Assembly: GCA_016936255.1 (NCBI GenBank)
Contig: JAFGYE010000101.1
Coordinates: 1 to 48,721 of the forward strand
From: Marinifilaceae bacterium
GTDB taxonomy: Bacteria > Bacteroidota > Bacteroidia > Bacteroidales > Marinifilaceae
Length of the DNA stretch: 48,721 nt
Direction of reading: 5' to 3'
A program made the position numbers and the translations under genes. The notes below the pieces were generated by a model that saw only the letters and a program-made list of their open reading frames with translations, was not told the DNA's origin and ran no database searches. Positions within the stretch are counted from its first letter, which is position 1, and the number at the start of each line of letters is the position of its first letter. Positions 36,143-44,097 of this stretch are shown piece after piece.

Positions 36143-37510
36143 TTATTCAGCCCGTTTCTTGGAGGCTGAATTGCCACGTCTCCATTCTTTATTTCCTGAA
36201 TATGATGGTTTCGAAGAATTTGGCGTTCTGGAAGAACCTGAAGACTTTGAAGAATTCGATGATCTTGAACCGGACGATCTGGATGAATTTGATGGTTTTG
36301 AAGATTTAGATGCCCTGGGCTGTTGCCTTCTTCTATCTGACTTCACTTCCTCTACGGCATTATCCTCTACTCCACCCGGAAGAAAAGGATGATCCTTAAC
36401 CACGTCAATATCTTGTCTTATTAACTTCTGGATATCTTTAAGATATGGTTTTTCTTCTGTATCACAGAATGAAATTGCATTGCCGCTCGCACTTGCACGA
36501 CCTGTTCGTCCGATGCGATGAACGTAAGTTTCAGGAATATTTGGTAAATCGTAATTTACAACCAAAGACAATTCCGACACATCAATACCTCTGGCTGCAA
36601 TATCTGTTGCAACAAGTACCTTTGTACTTCCATTTTTAAAATTACTTAAAGCAAGCTGTCGGGCATTTTGAGATTTATTCCCATGAATTGCTTCGGCCGG
36701 AATGCCTGCCTTTTGCAAGCCTTTAACTACCTTATCGGCACCATGTTTTGTTCTCGAAAACACCAGGGTAGAATCGGTTTCTTCAGTTTTCAAAAGAAAA
36801 ATCAGCAATTTTGGTTTTGCTTTTTTACTCACGTAGTAAAGCGATTGCCCAACTTTTTCGGCTGTAGTCTGTTCCGGCTTTACTGTTACTCTATCAGGAT
36901 TACCTAAAATTTTACCTGCCAAACTTACGATGCTTGCCGGCATGGTTGCAGAAAAAAACAAGGATTGTCTTCTTTTAGGCAATAGATCAATAATTCTGCG
37001 AATGTCATGAATGAACCCCATGTCGAGCATCTGGTCTGCCTCATCCAAAACAAAATACTTAATGTCTCTTAATGAAATATACCCTTGCTGTATTAAATCC
37101 AGCAATCTTCCCGGAGTGGCAACCAACACATCAACACCTCGGTTTAAAGCCTGTGTTTGTGCGCCTTGTTTCACTCCCCCAAAAATAACGGTATTCAAAA
37201 TTCCAGTATATTTTCCATACTCTGAAAAACTATCCTTAATCTGAATAGCCAATTCGCGGGTTGGAGTTACCACCAAAGCCTTAATTTTGCGACGGCCTTT
37301 TTCCGGTGTTTCATCATTGTAAATATGCTGTAAAATTGGAATTGCAAATGCTGCAGTTTTACCCGTTCCTGTTTGTGCACAACCTAATAAATCTCTTTTG
37401 CGAAGTAAAATGGGTATTGATTTTTCCTGAATTGGAGTGGGATGTGTATAACCTTTTTCCCCAATCGCTTTAAGAATGGGATCTATAATCTCTAATTTGT
37501 CAAATGTCAT
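36143..37510 (-). CDS. rhlE: DEAD-box RNA helicase, RhlE subfamily
   Basis: ATP-dependent RNA remodelling enzyme acting in ribosome assembly or RNA decay. All core motifs are present: Q-motif YTHPTPIQ, Walker A AQTGTGKT, PTRELAIQ, TPGRLLDL, DEAD in VLDEADQML, SAT, TDIAARGIDV and HRIGRTGRA. Residues after about 385 form a low-complexity Ser/Arg/Lys-rich tail with repeated SSK, SSG and SSR units, ending in basic RRGNSASKKRAE. Such tails bind RNA and vary fast. The plus strand across the tail is also open, which is a shadow. Confidence 0.95.
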   Translation of the reverse strand: MTFDKLEIIDPILKAIGEKGYTHPTPIQEKSIPILLRKRDLLGCAQTGTGKTAAFAIPILQHIYNDETPEKGRRKIKALVVTPTRELAIQIKDSFSEYGKYTGILNTVIFGGVKQGAQTQALNRGVDVLVATPGRLLDLIQQGYISLRDIKYFVLDEADQMLDMGFIHDIRRIIDLLPKRRQSLFFSATMPASIVSLAGKILGNPDRVTVKPEQTTAEKVGQSLYYVSKKAKPKLLIFLLKTEETDSTLVFSRTKHGADKVVKGLQKAGIPAEAIHGNKSQNARQLALSNFKNGSTKVLVATDIAARGIDVSELSLVVNYDLPNIPETYVHRIGRTGRASASGNAISFCDTEEKPYLKDIQKLIRQDIDVVKDHPFLPGGVEDNAVEEVKSDRRRQQPRASKSSKPSNSSRSSGSRSSNSSKSSGSSRTPNSSKPSYSGNKEWRRGNSASKKRAE

Positions 37511-37532
37511 AAATGTACTTAAAATTGAACGG

Positions 37533-37565
37533 CAAAGATAGTCTAATAGTTTGGATTAACAGCAA
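37533..37565 (-). promoter_or_regulatory. Promoter of rhlE
   Basis: On the minus strand TTG (37565-37563), a 22-bp gap, then TATCTTTG (37540-37533), a full TAnnTTTG match. The -7 box is followed by C, giving TTTGC as often seen. Confidence 0.6.
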
Positions 37566-37670
37566 CTATCGCAAAATAGCTGATTATCAACAATATTTAC
37601 ACAATAACAATTAAATTAAAATTGGGAAAACTGTTTATTCTAACAACTCAGAAACTATTATTTAAATCAA

Positions 37671-37913
37671 TTATTTCTTCGAAGAATCGGATGAAGGAGA
37701 AGCCTTTTTCTTAATATGTGTCAGTTCCATTTTGCGGATTCGGGCACGAATTGCTCCTTTTGTCCGCTTCAGTTTAATTGCCATTTCACCAACAGCCACA
37801 CCATCAAAAAACAGATTGATCAATTCATCATCATCTTTTCTTGACCACGGATTGTAGGCCTGCTGATTTTCTTTTTTAATTTTCTTGATGGAATCAAAAT
37901 TGTCCTGGTCCAT
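37671..37913 (-). CDS. Small SANT/Myb-like helix-turn-helix protein
   Basis: An 80-residue protein starting MDQDNFDS. An in-frame ATG at 38006 is rejected because the -7 box at 37948-37955 lies downstream of it. The core AYNPWSRKDDDELINLFFDG, then VAVGEMAIKLKRTKGAIRAR, is a tri-helical DNA-binding unit with the Trp of SANT/Myb-type domains; a similar unit is found at the C-terminus of some bacterial helicases. The C-terminal tail KKKASPSSDSSKK is basic and disordered. Role as a small DNA-binding protein is inferred. Confidence 0.72.
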   Translation of the reverse strand: MDQDNFDSIKKIKKENQQAYNPWSRKDDDELINLFFDGVAVGEMAIKLKRTKGAIRARIRKMELTHIKKKASPSSDSSKK

Positions 37914-37947
37914 GGTTTTAAATTGTTTGATGTTATTGTTTATGGTG

Positions 37948-37955
37948 CAAAGGTA
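37948..37955 (-). promoter_or_regulatory. -7 promoter box of the SANT-like gene
   Basis: The minus strand reads TACCTTTG followed by C, a full TAnnTTTG match. It predicts a start near 37941 and a leader of about 28 nt. Confidence 0.55.
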
Positions 37956-37979
37956 GTCAGAAGAATCTATTTTGAAGAG

Positions 37980-38019
37980 AAAGAGCCACAAATGAAATGA
38001 ATTCACTCTGTGGCTCTTT
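37980..38019 (-). terminator. Terminator after the DJ-1/PfpI gene
   Basis: An 11-bp perfect stem, AAAGAGCCACA/TGTGGCTCTTT, with an 18-nt loop lies 30 bp after the stop of the DJ-1-like gene. The T-rich tail on the minus strand is TTTCTCTTC, only moderate. Confidence 0.7.
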
Positions 38020-38048
38020 ACTTATTTAAATTCAACACTCAATTTAAA

Positions 38049-38753
38049 TTACTTCTTTTGAAGCATCTTTAACAGCATTTCGGCTACAAGTGCTGATGAT
38101 GCCGGATTCTGACCGGTAATTAAATTACCATCCTGAACGGCATAAGCAGCCCAATTATCACCTTTGCTGTAAATACCTCCATTTTCCTTCAACATGTCTT
38201 CTACCAAAAATGGAACAACCTTAGTCAACTGAACAGCTTCCTCTTCTTCATTTGTAAATCCGGTCACTTTTTTGCCCTTCACCAGGAATTCACCTTGTGC
38301 ATTTTTCACATGCCGCAAGGCTGCCGGTGCATGGCAAACAAAGGCTATTGGTTTCTTTGCGGCATCAAAATCCTGAATTAATTTTGCCGAAGTTGCATCT
38401 TCCGCCAAATCCCAAAGAGGACCATGTCCGCCAGGATAGAATACCGCATCGTAATCTTCAAAATTGATATCTGCCAAAGCAATGGTTTCATTAATCTTTT
38501 TCTGAACTGCTTCATCCTGATTAAAGCGCTTGGTATCCTCAGTCGCATTTTGAGGCAAGCTAGAAGTTGGATCGATTGGTGCCACGCCTCCCTTTGGTGT
38601 GGCAATTGTTATATCAACACCCTGATCGACTAAGGTATAATAAGGATTGGCAAATTCTTCCACCCAAAATCCGGTTTTGTGACCTGTATCTCCCATTTGA
38701 GAATGAGAAGTCAGCACGAATAATATTTTCAAAGCTCCTGTTGTTATCGTCAT
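38049..38753 (-). CDS. DJ-1/PfpI family protein (Hsp31-like)
   Basis: A 234-residue cytoplasmic protein of the class I glutamine amidotransferase-like superfamily. The nucleophile elbow has Cys140 in AFVCHAPAAL, with FYPGGHGPLWDL upstream supplying the conserved region. TGHKTGFWVEEFANPY is typical of the Hsp31-like branch, whose members act as glyoxalase III or chaperone. It starts 35 bp after the oxidoreductase gene, so the two are probably co-transcribed, which fits a carbonyl or electrophile stress role. Exact activity is unproven. Confidence 0.88.
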   Translation of the reverse strand: MTITTGALKILFVLTSHSQMGDTGHKTGFWVEEFANPYYTLVDQGVDITIATPKGGVAPIDPTSSLPQNATEDTKRFNQDEAVQKKINETIALADINFEDYDAVFYPGGHGPLWDLAEDATSAKLIQDFDAAKKPIAFVCHAPAALRHVKNAQGEFLVKGKKVTGFTNEEEEAVQLTKVVPFLVEDMLKENGGIYSKGDNWAAYAVQDGNLITGQNPASSALVAEMLLKMLQKK

Positions 38754-38788
38754 ATCTATTAAATTTAAACCTGTTTATTTTCTTAAAA

Positions 38789-39781
38789 TTATATTTCCAC
38801 AATCATTTTTCCCTTATTCTTTCCTTCGAAAAGATCAAGAAAAGCCTGCGGCGTATTTTCAAATCCTTCAACAATTGTTTCGGTTGATTTTAATTTTCCT
38901 TCCTGCAGCCATTTTGCCAATTGAGGAATTGCTTCTCCCCATTTCTCCAGATAATTGGATACTATAAATCCTTGCATCAGTACCGAATTCTTAATCAGTA
39001 TGGGCTGAACTCTAGGTCCCATTGGTACGCTGGTCGCATTATACATCGAAATTGCTCCGCAAACAATGATTCGTGCAAAACGATTCAAATTCATCATCAC
39101 GCCATCTGAAATTTCTCCGCCTACATTATCGAAATAAACATCTACTCCGTTGGGACAAGCTTCTGCGATTGCCTGACTCATGTTTCCGGCAGTATTGTAA
39201 TTAATTGCAGCATCGAAACCAGATTCCGAAATCAGCTGCTCAACTTTCCCGTTGCTGCCTGCGATACCAACAACCCTGCAGCCCATTATCTTTGCAATTT
39301 GTCCCACAATGCTTCCCACAGCTCCTGCTGCTCCCGAAACCACTACTGTTTCTCCTGCTTTTGGTTTTCCAATATCCAGCAATCCAAAATAAGCCGTTAA
39401 ACCTGTCATTCCCAACACGCCCAAGTAAGAAGACAATGGAGCTTTCTTTGCATCCACCTTTAACAAGCCTTCGCCTTTAGATACCTGAACCTCTTTCCAT
39501 TCCAGCATGCCTGATACAAAATCACCTTTGCTAAAACCTGCCAATTTTGACTCAACAACCTCTGCAATTATCCCAGAGCTAATTGCTTTGTTCAACTCAA
39601 ACGGTTCGATATACGATTTGCCTTCCATCATTCGTCCTCTTAAGTAAGGATCAACAGAAATACATGTTGTCTTTAAAATCATTTCTCCATCTTTAATTTG
39701 CGGCTGTTCTTCAGTCACAAATTTAAAATCGGATAATTTTGGTACGCCTACCGGTCTGCTTTTTAATTGTATTGTTTGCAT
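38789..39781 (-). CDS. NADPH-dependent zinc-free medium-chain oxidoreductase (CurA/LTB4DH-like)
   Basis: A 330-residue member of the medium-chain dehydrogenase/reductase family that reduces activated double bonds of enones. The N-terminus QLKSRPVG and ISVDPYLRGRM are characteristic of this branch. The Rossmann fold has VVSGAAGAVGSIVGQIAKIMG, and VYFDNVGGEI follows. No zinc ligands are present. A TetR-type operator lies 20 bp before its start, so it is probably part of the TetR regulon with the downstream DJ-1 gene. Confidence 0.9.
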   Translation of the reverse strand: MQTIQLKSRPVGVPKLSDFKFVTEEQPQIKDGEMILKTTCISVDPYLRGRMMEGKSYIEPFELNKAISSGIIAEVVESKLAGFSKGDFVSGMLEWKEVQVSKGEGLLKVDAKKAPLSSYLGVLGMTGLTAYFGLLDIGKPKAGETVVVSGAAGAVGSIVGQIAKIMGCRVVGIAGSNGKVEQLISESGFDAAINYNTAGNMSQAIAEACPNGVDVYFDNVGGEISDGVMMNLNRFARIIVCGAISMYNATSVPMGPRVQPILIKNSVLMQGFIVSNYLEKWGEAIPQLAKWLQEGKLKSTETIVEGFENTPQAFLDLFEGKNKGKMIVEI

Positions 39782-39801
39782 CTTATTTTGTTTTTTATAT
39801 T

Positions 39802-39816
39802 AATGAATGTTCATTC
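39802..39816. promoter_or_regulatory. TetR-type operator upstream of the oxidoreductase
   Basis: The site aatgaatgttcattc is an almost perfect palindrome centred on GAAT/GTTC. It differs at only three of 15 positions from the site upstream of the tetR gene (41174-41188). Confidence 0.65.
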
Positions 39817-39852
39817 TCTTTCTGGGATAAAAAAAAGCCTTACCTATGAACT

Positions 39853-40515
39853 CTACAGATAAGCACCAATCTCTTGTATTTTGTTTGATTCAATTATCTT
39901 ATAATCTGGTTTTGCCTGAGCCAAAGCGTGTAATGCATTTGCAATTGTCTCTGCCTCAATCGCCCGGTATTTTTTCCATTTCCCCAATAAAAACGGACTT
40001 AGCACTTTCATGATAATCGATCCAATTTTTTCACCCAATCGATCTTCATCTCTTTTCCCATTAATCAGAGAAGGTCTTAAAATATAGGTATTTGCAATCT
40101 CCAGACTTAAAACTGCCTGCTCCATTTCTCCTTTTGTTTTGTTGTAGAAGATATTGCTCTCTGCATTTGCTCCCAAAGCTGAAATTACAAGGAAACTTTT
40201 AATTCCATTTGTCTTAGCCAAAGCTGCCGCTGCCACAGGAATACCAAAATCAATCTTCCTGTAAATGGCTTTATCCTTCGTTTTCTTAGCAGTAGTTCCA
40301 ATGCAGCAAAATACTTCATCGCCTGTGAAATCCTTCTTAAATTCTTCTAAACTAAGCAAGTCTCCAATAAACTCTTTTAACTTGGGATGAACCAAATCTA
40401 AACCTCGGCGGGTAAAAATCTTCACTCTCGTATAGGCTTCATCTTCCAAAAGCCGGTTCAACAGAAGCTTCCCTGTTAATCCGCTTGCTCCCAATATAAT
40501 TGCTGTCTTTCCCAT
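39853..40515 (-). CDS. NAD(P)-binding atypical short-chain dehydrogenase
   Basis: A 220-residue Rossmann-fold protein with the dinucleotide motif ILGASGLTGKLL at the N-terminus. Later motifs are CCIGTTAKKTKDK, ISALGAN, FYNKTKGEME and the active-site-like YILRPSLINGKR, as in HTATIP2-like or NAD(P)H-binding proteins of the phylum. It follows tetR after 7 bp and is surely co-transcribed with it. The substrate is unknown. After it a 71-bp gap holds an operator. Confidence 0.85.
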   Translation of the reverse strand: MGKTAIILGASGLTGKLLLNRLLEDEAYTRVKIFTRRGLDLVHPKLKEFIGDLLSLEEFKKDFTGDEVFCCIGTTAKKTKDKAIYRKIDFGIPVAAAALAKTNGIKSFLVISALGANAESNIFYNKTKGEMEQAVLSLEIANTYILRPSLINGKRDEDRLGEKIGSIIMKVLSPFLLGKWKKYRAIEAETIANALHALAQAKPDYKIIESNKIQEIGAYL

Positions 40516-40522
40516 AACTGTA

Positions 40523-41101
40523 TTATATTCGAATGCTATCCCAGGCCGACTGAAATGCCTGTTTCAAACTTTCTTGATTTATCTGGTAAAGGCCGCGTTT
40601 TTGCATATTCATTAAAAAGGCCAATGGGTTTATGGCATAAGCATAAAGAATGTATGGCGAAACATCTTTAATAATGCCTTCCTTCTGCCCCTTTTCCCAT
40701 AAATCCAGTAATGGCTGTAAATGTTTTAAACCTTCCTGTCTGCTGTCCTCATCAATCATCATTGTGTTATCGCACTGCGATAAAAACCATGCTTCCTCAA
40801 CCTGTTTCAACTTATAGTCAGCAATATTGTACCAGATAAATTCAAAGGCTTTTTTTACGGGCATATTTTCAGAATAATCTTTGAATGCCTGCTTAGTATA
40901 TGATACTTTCAGTTCCAGATAAAGCTGATTGATCAGATCCTGTTTGTTTTCGAAATAAATGTAAATAGTTGCCGGTGACACATTGGCCATCTTGGCTATT
41001 TTAGACATTGGAGCATCATGAAAGCCATTATTGTTCACCAAATTCAAGGTAGCTTTTAACAAAGCATTCCGTTTCTCCTTACTTTTTTCTCTGATTGCCA
41101 T
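40523..41101 (-). CDS. TetR/AcrR family transcriptional repressor
   Basis: A 192-residue regulator. The N-terminal HTH is clear: LKATLNLVNNNGFHDAPMSK, then IAKMANVSPATIYIYFENKQ. The C-terminal helical domain should bind a small hydrophobic ligand. First gene of an operon with the short-chain dehydrogenase. Matching palindromes occur upstream of its own start and upstream of the oxidoreductase, which suggests autorepression and control of the whole group. Confidence 0.92.
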   Translation of the reverse strand: MAIREKSKEKRNALLKATLNLVNNNGFHDAPMSKIAKMANVSPATIYIYFENKQDLINQLYLELKVSYTKQAFKDYSENMPVKKAFEFIWYNIADYKLKQVEEAWFLSQCDNTMMIDEDSRQEGLKHLQPLLDLWEKGQKEGIIKDVSPYILYAYAINPLAFLMNMQKRGLYQINQESLKQAFQSAWDSIRI

Positions 41102-41144
41102 ATTGGAAATTCTGATTTAATAGTCTTTTTTGATTTTGATAGAA

Positions 41145-41152
41145 CAAATATA
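41145..41152 (-). promoter_or_regulatory. -7 promoter box of the tetR operon
   Basis: The minus strand reads TATATTTG, a full TAnnTTTG match, 43 bp before the ATG. The operator at 41174-41188 lies over the expected -33 region. Confidence 0.55.
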
Positions 41153-41173
41153 AAATAAATAATTTACAAAATG

Positions 41174-41188
41174 AATGAACGTTCACTT
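41174..41188. promoter_or_regulatory. TetR-type operator upstream of tetR
   Basis: The site aatgaacgttcactt is centred on the perfect palindrome GAACGTTC. It sits about 22 bp upstream of the -7 box, so binding would block RNA polymerase. A near-identical site lies at 39802-39816. Confidence 0.7.
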
Positions 41189-41323
41189 ATTTTAACATTT
41201 GAAATACAAAAACTCAGTATCAGAGGATTTCAGAAGTATTCTATGCAGGAAAATGAGTATACAGAATAAAAAAGAAGCTTGTAATCTCCACTTCTAAGAC
41301 TAAACAAGGAAAACAACAGGCAA

Positions 41324-41998
41324 TTAGTTTGTATCGGAGTAAGTGTAATGCCCAATAATGGGAAATTCAAATAAACAATCCTCAATTATCTGACCAGCGC
41401 CAATGTTGTGCACTATTAGGAAGCGTTTGCCATCTCTGGATTTTTTATTAATTACGATACCAATGTGTGTAATTGCACCGCCTAAATTCCAGCAAACAAT
41501 ATCGCCGGGAGAATAATCAATGGAATTTTGACTTAATGGTTTCTCCTGTCCGTTACGCTCAAAAAATTTCATCAGGTTGGGTACTCTTCGGTGATCAATA
41601 TTGGTATCGGTATGTTTCAACCCCCAAATGTCCGGATACAAACTAAAATTGGCTTTCATCTGTTTATAATTTTTATTTTATGGTCAGATCGAACTTACCA
41701 TATAATCATCTCCCTGTGTGTCAAAATCGCTCTGATATGGACGTTTCATATCCTCATGAACCTCCTTCTGCAAATCGATTCCCAATTTTCGGTAAGCACG
41801 AATCACAACATCAGTGCAAACGCCTCTATCCGAAGGAATATCTCCATTTGGATAAGGAATTGAAAAATAGCTGGGATCGTAAATAACTCTTTGCTGGGTT
41901 AGTTGCAAGGCGGCATCGGTTAATTGCTCAGGAAATGTTTGTGCAAAACCAACTCCTCCAACAACAAAGAGTAAAACTGTGAATAGAAGTTTTTTCAT
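41324..41998 (-). pseudogene. DUF1287 gene interrupted by an 84-bp element
   Basis: The two halves of a DUF1287-family protein lie in the same frame. The first half (41998-41744) has a signal peptide ending at GFAQ, then IPYPNGDIPSDRGVCTDVVI and GIDLQKEVHEDMK. The second (41659-41324) resumes with MKANFSLYPDIWGLKH, NIDHRRVPNL and GDIVCWNLGGAITHIGIVIN. The Cys of GVCTDVV and the His of THIGIV fit an NlpC/P60-like papain-type site. Between them are 90 bp, an 84-bp insert plus a second ATGAAA, carrying in-frame TGA and TAA stops. Removing them gives an uninterrupted 194-residue protein of normal family length. The gene is broken unless the insert is removed or bypassed. Confidence 0.85.
41660..41743 (-). 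mobile_element. 84-bp miniature element (copy A) inside the DUF1287 gene, flanked by ATGAAA repeats
   Basis: The insert is bounded by ATGAAA on each side (41744-41749 and 41654-41659). On the minus strand it starts CGTCCAT, contains TTTTGACACACAGGGAGATG and ends AAATTATAAACAG. TATGGT/ACCATA can form an outer stem. Copy B just upstream of the gene has the same start, the same core and the same end. The element is too short to encode a protein and must be mobilised in trans, if at all. Confidence 0.75.
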
Positions 41999-42102
41999 CT
42001 GTTTATAATTTTAAGGTTTTGTCAGATGGTCCCGAAAGCTTTCGGGATTACCATGCTGGAATAATCATCCCCCTGTGTGTCAAAACATCCTCGTCATGGA
42101 CG
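41999..42102 (-). mobile_element. 104-bp miniature element (copy B), directly before the DUF1287 start codon
   Basis: It is flanked by ATGAAA at 42103-42108 and by the ATGAAA that forms the first two codons of the gene. It shares with copy A the left end CGTCCAT, the core TTTTGACACACAGGG-GATGATTAT and the right end AAATTATAAACAG. The outer ATGGT/ACCAT stem encloses a perfect 18-bp palindrome, TCCCGAAAGCTTTCGGGA (42030-42047). Confidence 0.75.
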
Positions 42103-42108
42103 TTTCAT

Positions 42109-42215
42109 GTGTCTGAATTTGTTTTTTATTACCACATAGTCTGTCCCGAACTTGTTTCGGGAGAACTCGTCAACCTAGTCATCCTCGTCTGTGAGAAAAG
42201 TCTTCTCATGGCTCG
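42109..42215 (-). mobile_element. 107-bp miniature element (copy C), in tandem with copy B
   Basis: It is flanked by ATGAAA at 42216-42221 and shares the ATGAAA at 42103-42108 with copy B. The left end is CGAGCCATGA and the right end ATTCAGACAC. A TCCCGAA/TTCGGGA stem with a 5-nt loop lies at 42144-42162 and GAGAA/TTCTC near the left end. Its body is only loosely related to A and B, but its design is the same. Confidence 0.65.
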
Positions 42216-42254
42216 TTTCATCAAATCATTCATGAAAATATAGAGAACACAAAT

Positions 42255-42300
42255 AAACAGCATGCTCCCGGAAGATAAAAACAACCGGAACATGCTGTTT
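42255..42300. terminator. Terminator after aqpZ, possibly bidirectional
   Basis: AAACAGCATG/CATGCTGTTT form a 10-bp stem, extended by an inner CCGG/CCGG pairing. It lies 18 bp after the aqpZ stop. T-rich stretches follow on both strands. Confidence 0.8.
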
Positions 42301-42317
42301 AATATTATTTTATAAAA

Positions 42318-43004
42318 TTACTCCTTTTCGGGAGACATGTACTTGTATACCAAGCCCGCCAAAATTGCACCTGCAATCGGTGCCAGCCAGAACAACCACA
42401 ATTGATCCAAAGCCCAATCGCCAACAAAAAGTGCCTGACTTGTACTTCGCGCCGGATTCACTGATGTATTTGTTACCGGTATGCTGATTAAATGAATCAG
42501 AGTCAACCCCAGACCAATTGCCAATCCTGCAAAACCAGCTGGTGCTTTCGAGTGCGTTGCTCCTAAAATAATCAGTAAAAACATAAAGGTCATAACCACT
42601 TCGCTCACCAAAGCTGCCAACATGCCGTATCCGCCGGGCGAGTGCTCGCCATATCCGTTCGCAGCAAAACCTCCCATATCAAAACCAGCTTTTCCACTTG
42701 CAATCATATACAAAATTCCAGCTCCGGCAATTCCTCCCAATACCTGAGCCACAATATAAGGCCCCAGATCTTTCAGTTCGAAACGTCCGCCAGCCCAAAG
42801 ACCAATAGATACTGCCGGATTTAGGTGACAACCAGAAATATGCCCAATTGCATAGACCATGGTAAGCACAGTTAATCCAAAAGCAATTGCCACACCAACA
42901 AATCCAATTCCCAATTCGGGATATGCGGCCGCCAAAACAGCACTTCCACATCCACCCAGAACCAACCATAGGGTTCCTATAAATTCTGCGACTAATTTTT
43001 TCAT
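42318..43004 (-). CDS. aqpZ: Aquaporin Z
   Basis: Water channel of the inner membrane, 228 residues with six helices and two half-helices. The two NPA boxes are in [10 protein letters not shown] and NTSVNPARS. The selectivity-filter region matches water-specific channels: Phe in AIAFGLTV, His in [13 protein letters not shown] and Arg after the second NPA. The N-terminus [20 protein letters not shown] is characteristic of AqpZ. It is a single-gene unit with its own terminator. Confidence 0.95.
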   Translation of the reverse strand: MKKLVAEFIGTLWLVLGGCGSAVLAAAYPELGIGFVGVAIAFGLTVLTMVYAIGHISGCHLNPAVSIGLWAGGRFELKDLGPYIVAQVLGGIAGAGILYMIASGKAGFDMGGFAANGYGEHSPGGYGMLAALVSEVVMTFMFLLIILGATHSKAPAGFAGLAIGLGLTLIHLISIPVTNTSVNPARSTSQALFVGDWALDQLWLFWLAPIAGAILAGLVYKYMSPEKE

Positions 43005-43320
43005 GCGTTCCTATTTTTAAGGTTTAAAGTAAAATAAACAAGGTTTGATTGTAAACAGATACTCTTCATCTTACAGAACAATAAATATAATAAATTCTTT
43101 TTTTATGGCTGTGTGTTTATCAGTGGATTCTAATAATTGACTAAGCAAGTTCCTAAATTACAAATCTGTGGTTCTGCACCTAATATTTCCTCCAAAATGA
43201 AATTAAAAATTCTAAACTCAGCCAGATCCCAAACAACAGAGTTATTGCAAACAACATAATTGCCAGACAAACATTGGAGGAATCTAAAAATTATTGGTAA
43301 ATTCAAGCTGTTTTTTTTAG
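43005..43320. other. 316-bp divergent intergenic region
   Basis: It lies between the start of aqpZ (minus) and the next plus-strand gene. It is AT-rich. No convincing -33/-7 pair, operator or repeat was found by eye on either strand. Confidence 0.4.
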
Positions 43321-43347
43321 ATGCAAAACCTCATATTCTATTATACC

Positions 43348-44097
43348 ATGTCAGATCAATCAGATTTAGAAATTCTACTGGATGAAATCAATGCCATAGC
43401 AAATGAAAACATAAAGCATTGCGACATGCCATTCGAAATTTACATCTATGAAGCCGAACGGCTGCACACACGTGCAACAGAAGATCTGCCGAAACTTTCT
43501 GCCGTAAATATGCCCGTCGGTTTAATCGATAAACTGCATACCCGCACCAAGGCTCTGAGCCGTGCACAGCTAAACTGGGTGGAACTGACAGGTGAAAAGA
43601 AACAGGCAATGACCAACTTTAAAGCCGAAACTCCCGCCCTGCTAAAGCTGCGCAAATACCTGATTGACAACATGCAGTTTGCTTTTAGAAATGATAAAGA
43701 TCTGCTGAAAAAAATCAGAGATATTAAAAAAGGCAATTCGCTGGCCAGTATCATTTTCGATTTGGCTCTATTGGCCCGACTGGGAAAAAGCAATGTTGAA
43801 GCACTGCAAGCCATCAACTTCGATTTAAGCCTGTGCGACAAGGCCACCGAAGAATATGAACGAATAAGTAATTTACTGGCCATAAAAGACAGCAAGATGT
43901 ACATTCCGGACGAGATGCTGCTAATCCGGAACAAAGCCTTCACTCTGCTTAAACAAGTGGTTGATGAAATCCGACGCTATGGTAAATTTGTTTTTCGGGA
44001 TAAGCCCGGGATCTTAAAGGCTTACCAAAGTGAACACCACTGCAAACGCAATGCTGAATACTATAACAACAAGAAAAACAACAGCTCTCAGAGTTAA
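43348..44097 (+). CDS. Conserved-looking hypothetical protein, mainly helical
   Basis: The family is not recognised. From the preferred start (MSDQSDLEI) it has 249 residues; an ATG 27 bp upstream at 43321 is also in frame. It has no signal peptide or membrane segment. The sequence is rich in Leu, Lys and Glu, and predicted helices alternate throughout. The C-terminal segment VVDEIRRYGKFVFRDKPGIL, then KAYQSEHHCKRNAEY, is basic and could be a small independent unit. Codon use is normal for a real gene, with more G and C than the surrounding spacers. No neighbour suggests a role. Confidence 0.75.
   Translation: MSDQSDLEILLDEINAIANENIKHCDMPFEIYIYEAERLHTRATEDLPKLSAVNMPVGLIDKLHTRTKALSRAQLNWVELTGEKKQAMTNFKAETPALLKLRKYLIDNMQFAFRNDKDLLKKIRDIKKGNSLASIIFDLALLARLGKSNVEALQAINFDLSLCDKATEEYERISNLLAIKDSKMYIPDEMLLIRNKAFTLLKQVVDEIRRYGKFVFRDKPGILKAYQSEHHCKRNAEYYNNKKNNSSQS

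Noticed and set aside
36159-36392. Acidic 77-codon plus-strand ORF
   Set aside because: It is the antisense shadow of the Ser/Arg-rich tail of the RhlE helicase.
42019-42243. 74-codon plus-strand ORF over the miniature elements
   Set aside because: It reads through copies B and C; the PELVSG string is the translation of the TCCCGAA palindrome and is typical of repeats, not of a gene.
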